Shown here: piece after piece, positions 16,908 through 25,509 of the stretch
Position numbering within the stretch: position 1 is the stretch's first letter
Layout of the letters: every line of letters starts with the position of its first letter
Assembly (NCBI RefSeq): GCF_039062465.1
Contig: NZ_JBCLNF010000007.1
Location: 6,725-70,724, forward strand
Direction of reading: 5' to 3'
Source: Parolsenella sp958406235
GTDB taxonomy: Bacteria; Actinomycetota; Coriobacteriia; Coriobacteriales; Atopobiaceae
Length of the DNA: 64,000 bases
Made by a program: the position numbers and the translations under genes
Notes under the pieces: model-generated
Seen by the model: only the letters and a program-made list of their open reading frames with translations
Told to the model about the DNA's origin: nothing
Databases searched by the model: none

Positions 16908-17936
16908 ATGGCGCAGCGCATAGTCGACCTTCTCGTGGGGCCGGAGTCCGATGGCTGCCGCCTCGACGCGTTCCTTGCGACGGGCGAGGGCATGCCGTCT
17001 CGCTCCGCTTGCTCAAAACTCGTGGAGCAGGGCTTCGTCACGATCAATGACACGCCAGCGACCTCGAAGAGCGAGAAGGTCCTTCTCGGAGACAGGGTGC
17101 GCGCCACGGTTGACGACCCCGAGCCCCTCGTGCCCGAGGGAGGCCTCGCGCCCAACCCCTACATCGACCTCGACATTCGGTATGAGGACGAGCACCTCAT
17201 CGTGCTCTCCAAGCAGCCGGGCCTCGTCTGCCACCCGAGCCCCGGTCACGTTGATGACACCCTCGCGAACGCCCTCGTCGCCCACTGCGGGCTCGCTCAC
17301 CTGGGGACGCTTCAGGGTGATGACCGTCCGGGCATCGTCCATCGCCTCGACATGGACACTTCCGGTCTCATGCTTGCCGCCAAGGACGATTCAACTCAGA
17401 AGGCGCTCCAGGACCTCATCCGCCTGAGGACTCTCGACCGCCGTTATGTCACGCTGGTCTGGGGCTATGTCGCCGCGGATTCGGGCACCATCGACACGGG
17501 CATCGCGCGCTCCACGCGTGACCGCATCCGCATGGCCGTCTCTGACGAGCCGGGTGCGCGTGAGGCGATCACGACCTTCCGTGTTCTCGAGCGTTTCGAG
17601 GCGGCGCGTCGCGACGAGGGCTACACGCTGCTCGAGTGCCATCTCTACACCGGCCGCACACACCAGATTCGCGTTCACATGCGTCACATCAACCACCAGG
17701 TTATTGGAGATCCGCTCTACGGGCGCGGCGACCTTGCCCAGAATCTTGGTCTCACGAGGCAGTTCCTGCACTCGTGGAGCGTCTCTTTTGCGCACCCCGT
17801 GTCCGGAGAGACCGTAGAGCTTCGCGACACACTCCCTAATGACCTCGCAGCTGTACTAGAATCGCTCGAAGGTCGTTCGATGGGCCGCACCGAGGCGGGG
17901 GAGGGTATCTGCCCCATGCTCCTTGGGCGCGCCTAG
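16908..17936 (+). CDS. rluD: RluD-family pseudouridine synthase
   Basis: Isomerises uridine to pseudouridine in ribosomal RNA, probably in helix 69 or a related site of 23S rRNA. An S4-type RNA-binding domain covers residues about 15-75 (SRSACSKLVEQGFVTIND). The catalytic motif HRLDMDTSGL has Asp148 as nucleophile, and the RTHQIRVHMRH block follows later. The length is 342 residues against 310-330 usually. ATG 16908 has AGGAG 7 bases upstream and lies one base after the lspA stop codon. The exact target among the RluA/C/D families is not certain from sequence alone. Confidence 0.9.
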   Translation: MAQRIVDLLVGPESDGCRLDAFLATGEGMPSRSACSKLVEQGFVTINDTPATSKSEKVLLGDRVRATVDDPEPLVPEGGLAPNPYIDLDIRYEDEHLIVLSKQPGLVCHPSPGHVDDTLANALVAHCGLAHLGTLQGDDRPGIVHRLDMDTSGLMLAAKDDSTQKALQDLIRLRTLDRRYVTLVWGYVAADSGTIDTGIARSTRDRIRMAVSDEPGAREAITTFRVLERFEAARRDEGYTLLECHLYTGRTHQIRVHMRHINHQVIGDPLYGRGDLAQNLGLTRQFLHSWSVSFAHPVSGETVELRDTLPNDLAAVLESLEGRSMGRTEAGEGICPMLLGRA

Positions 17937-17987
17937 CACTCGTTTGGCCATGGTCGCATAAGCATTCGATTCGAGCGAGAGGCCGTT

Positions 17988-19289
17988 TTGGAACTCAATC
18001 GTCTGGGTATCACGCCCATTGTGGTCTTCAACTTCATCATTTGGTGCTTCTTCACCTTCGCGTACTTCTACCAGTTCGTCTACATCCTTGTGACGTGGAA
18101 GCGCGGAGAGGTCAAGCTCCCGGAGGCAAAGAAGAATCATCGCTATGCCTTCTTCATCGCCGCGCACAACGAGGAGAGCGTGATCGCAAACCTCGTGCGT
18201 TCGATCAAGGCTCAAGACTATCCCTCCGAGCTCATTGACACCTTCGTGGTGGCGGACGCCTGCACCGACAACACCGCGGAGGAGGCGAGGCGAGCCGGCG
18301 CCATCGTCTATGAGCGCAATGACCTCGCCCGCAAGGGTAAGAGCTGGGTTCTCGATTACGGCTTCGCCCGCATCCTTGAGGAGTATCCCGGCAAGTACGA
18401 GGCCTTCTTCGTCTTCGACGCGGACAACCTCCTGTCGCCCACCTACGTGACGGAGATGAACAAGGTTTTTGACCAGGGCTACCTCGTGGCTACGAGCTAC
18501 CGCAACTCCAAGAACTTCGACTCGAGCTGGATTAGCTCTGCCTATGCGCTGTGGTTCCTTCGCGAGGCCAAGTTCCTCAATAACTCACGCATGCTCTGCG
18601 GTACGGGCTGCGCCATCTCCGGCTCCGGCTGGATGGTCTCGTCGCGCATCATCCAGGGTATGAACGGCTGGGACTTCCACACCCTCACGGAGGACATCCA
18701 GTTCTCGACGTTCTGTGCCGCCAACGGCATCCGCATCGCGTACGCCCCGGCCGAGTTCTATGACGAGCAGCCTATCGACCTTAAGAGTTCCTGGACCCAG
18801 CGCATGCGCTGGACTAAGGGCTTCTACCAGGTGTTCTTCTCGTATGTGGGAGACCTGATCCATGGTGTCGGCAAGAAGCGCTTCGGCTCCTATGACATGC
18901 TGATGACCATCGCGCCGGGCAACATCCTGACGCTCGTCTCCGCCTTCGTGAACACGGTCTATCTCGTCATCGGCGGCCTAAGCCACGGATTTCTCGCTAC
19001 ACAAAATGAGCTCTCCATGGCGGTGGGCTCGCTCATGATGACGTTCGGCTCGATGTACGTGACGTTCTTCGTCCTCGCCGTCATCACGACGATTTCTGAG
19101 CGCAAGCACATCATCTGCCGCAAGGAGCGTCGCTGGCGCATCTTTACGAACCTCTTCACCTTCCCGCTGTTCATGATGACCTACATCCCCATCTGCATCG
19201 CGGCCCTCTTCAAGAAGGTCGAGTGGGTTCCCACCAAGCACACGGTTTCCATCTCCATGGATCAGATCAACGCCGCCGAGAACTCATAG
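17988..19289 (+). CDS. Processive family 2 glycosyltransferase, membrane-bound
   Basis: Resembles cellulose/hyaluronan/poly-GlcNAc synthases that polymerise and extrude a beta-linked polysaccharide. A membrane segment at residues 9-36 precedes the GT-A domain. The domain carries the D,D,D,QxxRW set: VVADAC (87-92), DAD (144-146), TED (234-236) and QRMRW (271-275). Three or four membrane segments follow between residues 300 and 410. Length is 433 residues. The start is TTG 17988 with AGAGG upstream; no ATG gives a sensible N-terminus. The polymer made is unknown. It lies 50 bases after rluD and is followed by a long repeat-bearing gap. Confidence 0.82.
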   Translation: MELNRLGITPIVVFNFIIWCFFTFAYFYQFVYILVTWKRGEVKLPEAKKNHRYAFFIAAHNEESVIANLVRSIKAQDYPSELIDTFVVADACTDNTAEEARRAGAIVYERNDLARKGKSWVLDYGFARILEEYPGKYEAFFVFDADNLLSPTYVTEMNKVFDQGYLVATSYRNSKNFDSSWISSAYALWFLREAKFLNNSRMLCGTGCAISGSGWMVSSRIIQGMNGWDFHTLTEDIQFSTFCAANGIRIAYAPAEFYDEQPIDLKSSWTQRMRWTKGFYQVFFSYVGDLIHGVGKKRFGSYDMLMTIAPGNILTLVSAFVNTVYLVIGGLSHGFLATQNELSMAVGSLMMTFGSMYVTFFVLAVITTISERKHIICRKERRWRIFTNLFTFPLFMMTYIPICIAALFKKVEWVPTKHTVSISMDQINAAENS

Positions 19290-19377
19290 AACCCCTGCTA
19301 CTTTGGTTCATTGCGTGGCCATGTGTTCGCTCTAGCCGGACGTTAGCATGGTCACGCTTTCTTTATGCGTTGCATCC

Positions 19378-19429
19378 TTGCGCTTGCGGCGTGTGCCGAC
19401 CTGAAAAAGGGACAGTCCCTTTTTCAGGT
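19378..19429. repeat. Dispersed palindromic repeat, copy 2
   Basis: Matches the unit at 3541-3592 over 52 bases with one difference (T for C in the left flank). The 31-base palindrome at 19399-19429 is identical to copy 1. See copy 1 for the structure. Confidence 0.8.
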
Positions 19430-19574
19430 TATGCCTCGCGTGTTTACGTTTCCGGCGCTTGCCCGTGCATTCATCCGTGCGTGCGGCGCGTGCCAATTCG
19501 CGCGTCGGGTGGCGACTTTCGTTCGCGCATTGTGCGACCTGCCAAAAGGTTAGGTCCCCTGAATTAGATAGTGG

Positions 19575-19604
19575 TAGCAAGCCATCGGTATCAGACGTTA
19601 CAAT
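19575..19604 (+). promoter_or_regulatory. Putative guaB promoter
   Basis: TACAAT at 19599-19604 matches the -10 consensus at five of six positions. TAGCAA at 19575-19580, 18 bases upstream, is a weak -35. The start codon is 70 bases further on. Confidence 0.4.
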
Positions 19605-19674
19605 TGTCAAGATTGAGTCGGCATACGGCCAGCGGGCCCCCGTCCGCGGCAATAGACAGATTGGGAGAGCATAC

Positions 19675-21186
19675 ATGGCAACGTTCTTCGAAGGCGAATC
19701 GCACACTTTCTCTGAGTACCTGCTCGTACCTGGCTATTCTTCTTCCGAGAACATCCCGGCGAACGTCTCCCTTAAGACGCCCCTGTGCCGCTACAAGGCC
19801 GGTGAGGAGCCGAGGGTCACGCTGAACATCCCCATGGTCTCCTCCATCATGCAGGCCGTTTCTGGCGAGCGCATGGGCATCGCCCTCGCCACCGAGGGTG
19901 GCATGAGCTTCATCTACGGCTCCCAGACCCCCGAGGCCGAGGCTGCCATGGTCAAGGCCGTCAAGGACTACAAGGCCGGCGTCGTCGTGTCCGACTCCAC
20001 GCTCACGCCCGAGATGACGATGGAACAGGTCATGCGCCTCAAGGAGCAGACCGGCCACTCCACCATGCCCGTGACCGAGGACGGCTCGCCCCATGGCAAG
20101 CTCCTCGGTATCGTCACGAGCCGCGACTACCGTCCCTCCCGCGATGACCATCAGGCCAAGGTCGCCACGTTCATGACCCCGCGCGAGCAGCTCATCGTGG
20201 GCACCGAGGAGACGACCCTCAAGGTCGCCAACGACATTATTTGGGACAACAAGCTCAACGCCCTTCCCATCGTCAACGCCGATGATTGCCTCGTTGGCAT
20301 CGTCTTCCGTAAGGACTATGACTCCCACAAGTCCAACCCTGACGAGCTGCTTGATGCCCACAAGCGCTACATGGTCGGCGCCGGCATCAACACCCGTGAC
20401 TACGCCACCCGCGTGCCCCTGCTTCTCGAGGCTGGCGCCGATGCCCTCTGTATCGACTCTTCTGAGGGCTTCTCCGAGTGGCAGAAGCTCACGATCGACT
20501 GGATTCGCGAGAACTACGGCGAGGACGTCATCGTCGGCGCCGGTAACGTCGTTGACGCCGAGGGCTTCCGCTACCTCGCCGAGTGCGGCGCTGACTTCGT
20601 CAAGGTCGGCATCGGCGGCGGCTCCATCTGCATCACCCGCGAGACCAAGGGCATCGGCCGTGGCCAGGCCACTGCCCTTATCGACGTCTGTCGCGCCCGT
20701 GACGAGTACTTCGAGGAGACCGGCATCTACGTTCCCGTCTGCTCCGACGGCGGCATCGTCTATGACTATCACATGACCCTCGCCCTCGCTATGGGTGCGG
20801 ACTTCATGATGCTCGGCCGCTACTTTGCCCGCTTCGACGAGAGCCCGACCAACCGCGTGAACGTCAACGGCCAGTACATGAAGGAGTACTGGGGCGAGGG
20901 CTCCGCTCGTGCCCGCAACTGGCAGCGCTATGACCTCGGTGGCGCCGCGAAGCTTTCCTTCGAGGAGGGCGTCGACTCCTACGTGCCGTACGCCGGCTCG
21001 CTGAAGGATGGCGTCAACATGACCATCTACAAGATTAAGTCCACGATGTGCAACTGCGGTGCCAACAGCATCAAGGAGCTCCAGGAGAAGGCTCGACTAA
21101 CGCTAGTCAGCTCGACTTCCATCGTCGAGGGTGGCGCTCACGACGTCGTCCTTAAGGATCGCACCCAGTCTGTGTCCTTTAACTAG
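19675..21186 (+). CDS. guaB: IMP dehydrogenase (divergent subfamily)
   Basis: Oxidises IMP to XMP, the committing step of GMP synthesis. A TIM-barrel is interrupted by a CBS-domain pair at about residues 95-210. The catalytic Cys is residue 319 in IGGGSICITR. Canonical bacterial enzymes read IGPGSxCTTR, so two positions beside the catalytic loop differ. The mobile-flap region also differs, in keeping with an IMPDH subgroup seen in anaerobic Firmicutes. ATG 19675 has GGGAG upstream and gives 503 residues, slightly longer than E. coli GuaB (488). The C-terminus contains CNCGANSIKELQ, where the family usually has a related Cys-poor sequence. A strong terminator follows. Confidence 0.9.
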   Translation: MATFFEGESHTFSEYLLVPGYSSSENIPANVSLKTPLCRYKAGEEPRVTLNIPMVSSIMQAVSGERMGIALATEGGMSFIYGSQTPEAEAAMVKAVKDYKAGVVVSDSTLTPEMTMEQVMRLKEQTGHSTMPVTEDGSPHGKLLGIVTSRDYRPSRDDHQAKVATFMTPREQLIVGTEETTLKVANDIIWDNKLNALPIVNADDCLVGIVFRKDYDSHKSNPDELLDAHKRYMVGAGINTRDYATRVPLLLEAGADALCIDSSEGFSEWQKLTIDWIRENYGEDVIVGAGNVVDAEGFRYLAECGADFVKVGIGGGSICITRETKGIGRGQATALIDVCRARDEYFEETGIYVPVCSDGGIVYDYHMTLALAMGADFMMLGRYFARFDESPTNRVNVNGQYMKEYWGEGSARARNWQRYDLGGAAKLSFEEGVDSYVPYAGSLKDGVNMTIYKIKSTMCNCGANSIKELQEKARLTLVSSTSIVEGGAHDVVLKDRTQSVSFN

Positions 21187-21208
21187 GACAACGTAGAATC
21201 GTTCCTGT

Positions 21209-21245
21209 GGCGCCGTCCTTCGAGGTAGAGGGGCGGCGCCTTTTT
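21209..21245 (+). terminator. Intrinsic terminator of guaB
   Basis: GGCGCCGTCC pairs with GGGCGGCGCC (one G-U pair) and is followed by five T residues. Confidence 0.85.
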
Positions 21246-21349
21246 GTTGGGGGAGACGTGGTGGCGCTAGGATTGCGAGCGATCTGTTCGCCGTGGTAAC
21301 CATTTGGATAACCGGGCGTTTTCCGCGATCTCCTTATTGTCAGTAAAGC

Positions 21350-21358
21350 TGCTACTAT
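21350..21358 (+). promoter_or_regulatory. Putative extended -10 promoter for leuS
   Basis: TGCTACTAT (TGn plus TACTAT) lies 40 bases upstream of the leuS start. A -35 at normal spacing is absent. Confidence 0.45.
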
Positions 21359-21397
21359 TTAGCAGTTATCCGCTTGTATCCATGGAGGGCACGTACG

Positions 21398-23962
21398 ATG
21401 TGCGACGAGAAGACTAACGATAGGCACGAGTTCCCCGCCTATGACGCTCAGGCCATTGAGGAGAAGTGGCAGCGCGTCTGGGCCGAAGAAGGCACCTACA
21501 AGACCGACGAGGATCCCAGCAAGCCCAAGAAGTACGTGCTGGAGATGTTCCCGTACCCTTCCGGTGACCTTCACATGGGTCACGCCCGCAACTACACCAT
21601 CGGCGATGCCATGGCTCGCCAGGCTCGCATGCGCGGCTTCGACGTGCTTCACCCCATTGGATTCGACGCCTTTGGCCTCCCCGCGGAGAACGCGGCCATC
21701 AAGCACAACACCCAGGCCGGCAAGTGGACGTACCAGAACATGGATAACGCCCTCGCCACCATGCGTCGCATGGGCTTCTCCTATGACTATGACCGTCTCG
21801 TCCGCACCTGTGATCCCGAGTATTACAAGTGGGGTCAGTGGATGTTCCTCAAGATGTGGGAGAAGGGCCTTGCCTATCGCGCCACGTCTCCGGTGAACTG
21901 GTGCCCCAAGTGCCAGACGGTCCTCGCTAACGAGCAGGTCGTCGACGGCAAGTGCTGGCGTTGCGGCTCCGTGCCCGAGAAGCGCGAGCTCTCCCAGTGG
22001 TACCTCAAGATCACTGACTACGCGCAGGAGCTCCTCGACGACCTCGACAAGCTTGAAGGCTGGCCTGAGAACGTCAAGGCCCAGCAGCGCAACTGGATCG
22101 GCCGTTCCGAGGGCGCGGAGATTGACTTTACCCTCGCCGCCGAGGACGGCGTGACGCCCACCGATCGCAAGATCACTGTCTTCACCACCCGTGCCGACAC
22201 CCTTTTCGGCGTCTCGTTCTTCCTGCTTCCGCCCGAGAGCCCGCTTGCCGCGGAGCTTGTCGCCGGCACCGAGCACGAGGCTGCCTTCAAGGAGCTCAAG
22301 GCCGCCACGGAGAAGGTCTCCAACGTCGACCGCCAGGGCTCTGAGCGCGAGAAGCACGGCATCTTCACCGGCCGCTACGTCATCAATCCGATCAACGGCC
22401 GCCCGGCCCCCATCTGGGTCGCAGACTACGTCCTCATGGACTATGGCACCGGTGCCGTCATGGGTGTTCCCTGCGGTGACCAGCGCGACTTCGACTTCGC
22501 CAAGAAGTACGGCCTCGAGATCGCTCCGATCATCTGCGAGAAGGATGACCCCCTCTACGATGAGCTCAAGGACGAGCGTGAGCTTCGCGTCACGTCCGTC
22601 GACTGGGACCACGCCATGGTCGCCGAGGGTTACCTCGTCCAGTCCGGCGAGTTCACCGGCCTTAAGGGCGGCAAGCACTCTGAGGCAGTGGACGCCATTC
22701 TCGGCTGGCTCTCCGAGCGTGGCCTTGGCCGCGCGAAGGTCCAGTTCCGTCTCCGCGACTGGCTCATCAGCCGCCAGCGCTACTGGGGCAACCCCATCCC
22801 GATGATCCACTGTGACTGCTGCGGCGACGTCCCCGTGCCGTATGACCAGCTGCCGGTCACCCTGCCCGAGAACCTTGACCTTGGTGCCGGCGAGACCCTC
22901 GCCGAGTACGCCCCCTTCTATGAGACGACGTGCCCCAAGTGCGGTAAGCCCGCGAAGCGCATCACGGACACGATGGACACTTTCACGTGCTCCAGCTGGT
23001 ACTACCTGCGCTATTGCGATCCGCACAATACCGAGCTCCCGTTCTCCAAGGAGGCGGTTGATCGCTGGATGCCTGTCGACAACTACATCGGCGGCATCGA
23101 GCACGCGATTCTCCACCTGCTCTATAGCCGCTTCTGGACCAAGGTCCTTCGCGACCTCGGCATGATCGACGCCGACGAACCCTTCACCAACCTGCTCTGC
23201 CAGGGCATGGTCAAGGACGAGAACGGCGAGACCATGTCCAAGTCCAAGGGCAACGTCGTGCCGCCCTCCAGCGTCATCGGGCCCTTCGGCGCGGACACCA
23301 TGCGTCTTGTCATCCTCTTCATCGCCCCGCCCGAGAAGGACTTCGACTGGGACGAGAAGGCCGTCGCCGGTGCAAACCGCTTCATCAAGCGCGCCTGGTC
23401 GATCGTATGGCAGCTTTCCGAGGGCGCCCAGGCTGGTGACTTCGATTACACGAAGCTCGATGGTCAGGCGGCCGAGCTCTTCCGCACGCTTAACGGCCTT
23501 GGTGCCCGTTGTACGGCCGACTACGATCGTGGTCAGTTCAACACCGCTATCTCCGCAGTCATGGAGATCGTGAACGCCGCGAGCAAGTACCTCATCGAGA
23601 CCCCGGCCGATGAACGCAACCACGAGCTCGACTATCGCGTCGCCCACGACATCGTGGCGATTCTCGCGCCCATCTGCCCGCACTGGGCCGAGGAGCTTTA
23701 CCACGAGGCCCTGCACCTCACCGGTTCTGTCTATAACGAGCCGTGGCCGGAGTTCGACGTCGAGCTCTCTCGTGCCGACACCGTCGAGATCGCCGTCCAG
23801 GTAATGGGCAAGGTCCGTGCACGCGTGAACGTCGCCGTCGATGCCAGCCGCGAGGACCTCGAGAAGGCCGCCCTTGAGGCCGTCGCCTCCCAGATCGAGG
23901 GCAAGACCGTTCGCAAGGTCGTCGTCGTTCCCGGCAAGCTCGTCAACGTCGTAGCCAATTAG
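21398..23962 (+). CDS. leuS: Leucine--tRNA ligase
   Basis: Charges tRNA-Leu. The class I motifs are HMGH (residues 59-62, in PSGDLHMGHA) and TMSKS (about 612-616), in the position of KMSKS. An editing domain (CP1) and a Cys-rich CPKC..CWRC insertion are present, as in bacterial LeuRS. Length is 854 residues. ATG 21398 has GGAGGG 8 bases upstream; an in-frame TTG 24 bases earlier lacks such a site. No T-box is seen in its leader, unlike ileS. The zinc-ribbon/PASTA gene follows after 58 bases and may be co-transcribed. Confidence 0.97.
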   Translation: MCDEKTNDRHEFPAYDAQAIEEKWQRVWAEEGTYKTDEDPSKPKKYVLEMFPYPSGDLHMGHARNYTIGDAMARQARMRGFDVLHPIGFDAFGLPAENAAIKHNTQAGKWTYQNMDNALATMRRMGFSYDYDRLVRTCDPEYYKWGQWMFLKMWEKGLAYRATSPVNWCPKCQTVLANEQVVDGKCWRCGSVPEKRELSQWYLKITDYAQELLDDLDKLEGWPENVKAQQRNWIGRSEGAEIDFTLAAEDGVTPTDRKITVFTTRADTLFGVSFFLLPPESPLAAELVAGTEHEAAFKELKAATEKVSNVDRQGSEREKHGIFTGRYVINPINGRPAPIWVADYVLMDYGTGAVMGVPCGDQRDFDFAKKYGLEIAPIICEKDDPLYDELKDERELRVTSVDWDHAMVAEGYLVQSGEFTGLKGGKHSEAVDAILGWLSERGLGRAKVQFRLRDWLISRQRYWGNPIPMIHCDCCGDVPVPYDQLPVTLPENLDLGAGETLAEYAPFYETTCPKCGKPAKRITDTMDTFTCSSWYYLRYCDPHNTELPFSKEAVDRWMPVDNYIGGIEHAILHLLYSRFWTKVLRDLGMIDADEPFTNLLCQGMVKDENGETMSKSKGNVVPPSSVIGPFGADTMRLVILFIAPPEKDFDWDEKAVAGANRFIKRAWSIVWQLSEGAQAGDFDYTKLDGQAAELFRTLNGLGARCTADYDRGQFNTAISAVMEIVNAASKYLIETPADERNHELDYRVAHDIVAILAPICPHWAEELYHEALHLTGSVYNEPWPEFDVELSRADTVEIAVQVMGKVRARVNVAVDASREDLEKAALEAVASQIEGKTVRKVVVVPGKLVNVVAN

Positions 23963-24020
23963 TCCGTCTATGCGGGGCGCTTCTTGCGCCCCGCCGTCAT
24001 GTTATGAGGTGAGGTCGGCC

Positions 24021-24590
24021 ATGAAGTGTCCGCATTGCGGTCGTGACCTTGGGGAGGGTCTGCTTCCCACTCGCTGTCCCGGTTGCGGGAGCGCCTTGTC
24101 TGGCGCCAAGAGGGGGCATAGGGCCAATCGTCACGAGCAGCGTGCATCTGCCGACCTCGCCGCCGCCTCTCGCAGGAGCGTCGAGGGCCTTTCCGGCATG
24201 GGCGCGGGCCGTCGCTCTCGCGGGGAGACCGGCAAGCGCGTCGCTCGTCTTTTCCTTGGCTTTCTGCTGGTCGCGGTGTTCTGCTGCCTGGTCTTCTTCA
24301 TGGCCTATCGCGCCGAGCTCATTGGCGGCAGGACAATCCCCAACGTTGTCGGCTCTGGCACCGAGCAGGCGACTTCTCGCCTCTCTGACAAGGGCTTTAA
24401 CGTCGGGGTGAACGAGGTGGAGTCGACCGAGCAGCTAACCGGTCGTGTCATCTCGACCAACCCGCCCGCCGGCACGCGTGCCGACAAGGGCTCGACCGTG
24501 ACCATCGACGTTGCGAAGAACCCCGAGACAGCGGCTGCGAACGATGCTCCGGAAACAGCCGGAGAGGCCGTCGCGGAGGCGGGGGAGTAG
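24021..24590 (+). CDS. Zinc-ribbon and PASTA-domain membrane protein
   Basis: A 189-residue single-pass protein of unknown role. The cytoplasmic N-terminus has a zinc-ribbon-like pair CPHC (residues 3-6) and CPGC (19-22). A basic, low-complexity linker follows, then a membrane segment at about 76-95. One PASTA domain occupies roughly residues 103-170 outside the cell (IPNVVGSGTEQATSRLSDKGF and NPPAGTRADKGSTVTI). PASTA domains in Ser/Thr kinases and penicillin-binding proteins sense or bind cell-wall fragments, but no kinase is attached here. The tail is Ala/Glu-rich. ATG 24021 has GAGGTGAGG upstream. A wall-linked sensor or scaffold is a guess. Confidence 0.75.
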   Translation: MKCPHCGRDLGEGLLPTRCPGCGSALSGAKRGHRANRHEQRASADLAAASRRSVEGLSGMGAGRRSRGETGKRVARLFLGFLLVAVFCCLVFFMAYRAELIGGRTIPNVVGSGTEQATSRLSDKGFNVGVNEVESTEQLTGRVISTNPPAGTRADKGSTVTIDVAKNPETAAANDAPETAGEAVAEAGE

Positions 24591-24702
24591 CGGCTCTTTT
24601 GGGAGCGGCGTCTCTTTTGCCTGACGAGGACACTCCGGTGACTGGCTGCGCGCCTTTCCGCCGATCCTAACCGGAGCTAGGCTTCGCAAGGAGGATGCGA
24701 GT

Positions 24703-24734
24703 TGTGTGCTCGACTTGTGACATATCTGCACACA
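24703..24734. repeat. Inverted repeat upstream of rimP
   Basis: TGTGTGC (24703-24709) and GCACACA (24728-24734) are perfect complements separated by 18 bases. The repeat lies just upstream of the putative rimP promoter and could be an operator or the end of the preceding transcript. Confidence 0.4.
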
Positions 24735-24745
24735 CAAAATGCATC

Positions 24746-24774
24746 TTGACGTGTTACCTGCTTGTTTATTAAAC
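24746..24774 (+). promoter_or_regulatory. Putative promoter of the rimP-rpoD gene run
   Basis: TTGACG (24746-24751) is a good -35. The -10 could be TTAAAC at 24769-24774 (spacer 17) or TATTAA at 24767-24772 (spacer 15). Confidence 0.45.
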
Positions 24775-24800
24775 TGTCTCCGATAAGAGTGTTTGATTGA

Positions 24801-24840
24801 GGGATGTGGGGTGGAGTTTTCGCCCCGCATCTCTTTGTGT
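24801..24840 (+). terminator. Leader hairpin before rimP, possible attenuator
   Basis: GGGATGTGGGG pairs with CCCCGCATCTC (11 pairs, two G-U) and is followed by TTTGTGTG. It lies between the promoter and rimP, so it would have to be read through; it resembles an attenuator with a weak U-tract. Confidence 0.45.
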
Positions 24841-24882
24841 GTAAGCGGGGGTTATACGCCTCGCGCTGGGAAGGAGGGTCAC

Positions 24883-25419
24883 ATGGCAGAGGACAAGGCC
24901 GCTGCAATCCTCGAGGTCCTCGAGGTAGCGGGCGCTCAGCATGGCATCGACGTCGTTGACGTGGAGGTCGTTGGCGCCACCAAGGCCCCTACGGTTCGCG
25001 TCCGCATCGACTGGGCCTATGACCCGGAGAACGCGGAGAGGGGCACCATCTCGCTCGATGACGTCGCCGCTCAGACCGAGTGGGTTTCCGAGGTTCTCGA
25101 CGCGTTCGACCCGTTCTCCGGCTCCTACACCCTCGAGGTGAGCTCGCCGGGTCTCGATCGCCCGCTTCGCCGCGAGACCGACTTCGAGCGCTTCGCTGGC
25201 GAGACCGTCGCCCTCACGACGACTGCGGTTGAGGGTCGTCGCCGTTACTCCGGCAAGCTTGTCGGCATGCGTGATGGCTCCGTCGTCATCGTCGATGACG
25301 AGGGCGAGGTCGAGATTCCCCTCTCCGAGGTACGTCGCTGCACCATCAAGCCTACCTTTGAGAAGGGCGAGAAGAAGTCCTTCGACAAGCCCAAGAAGGG
25401 CAAGGCGCAGAAGGCCTAA
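24883..25419 (+). CDS. rimP: Ribosome maturation factor RimP
   Basis: Needed for maturation of the 30S subunit. The signature SSPGLDRPLRRETDFERF lies in the N-terminal domain, and the SH3-like C-terminal domain includes LVGMRDGSVVIVDDEG. The 178-residue length is slightly above the usual 150-160 because of a Lys-rich tail. ATG 24883 has AAGGAGGG upstream. It starts the long information-processing run; rimP-nusA-infB is a widely conserved order. Confidence 0.93.
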   Translation: MAEDKAAAILEVLEVAGAQHGIDVVDVEVVGATKAPTVRVRIDWAYDPENAERGTISLDDVAAQTEWVSEVLDAFDPFSGSYTLEVSSPGLDRPLRRETDFERFAGETVALTTTAVEGRRRYSGKLVGMRDGSVVIVDDEGEVEIPLSEVRRCTIKPTFEKGEKKSFDKPKKGKAQKA

Positions 25420-25509
25420 CGGCTTTCGTTCGCGGGTCTGCCCATTTCGCACTCAGTTTGGAAACGAATGGCCTAGAGCCATATGACAGATAACCAGGAA
25501 GGAACGCAC

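Larger units (their letters stand above)
19290..19674. other. Gap between the glycosyltransferase and guaB
   Basis: I see no gene here. It holds the second copy of the palindromic repeat (19378-19429). A related second unit follows: GTGCGGCGCGTGCC near 19481 resembles the left flank of the repeat, and GACCT..AGGTC around 19536-19555 is a smaller palindrome with an AAAAGGTTAGG core. The last 100 bases contain the putative guaB promoter. No purine-riboswitch core could be recognised. Confidence 0.6.

Noticed and set aside
19430..19674. Purine-type riboswitch upstream of guaB
   Set aside because: The conserved riboswitch core and paired loops could not be found; only repeats and a promoter-like element are present.
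21246..21397. T-box leader for leuS
   Set aside because: The gap is too short and lacks the T-box core and stem I elements that are clear upstream of ileS.
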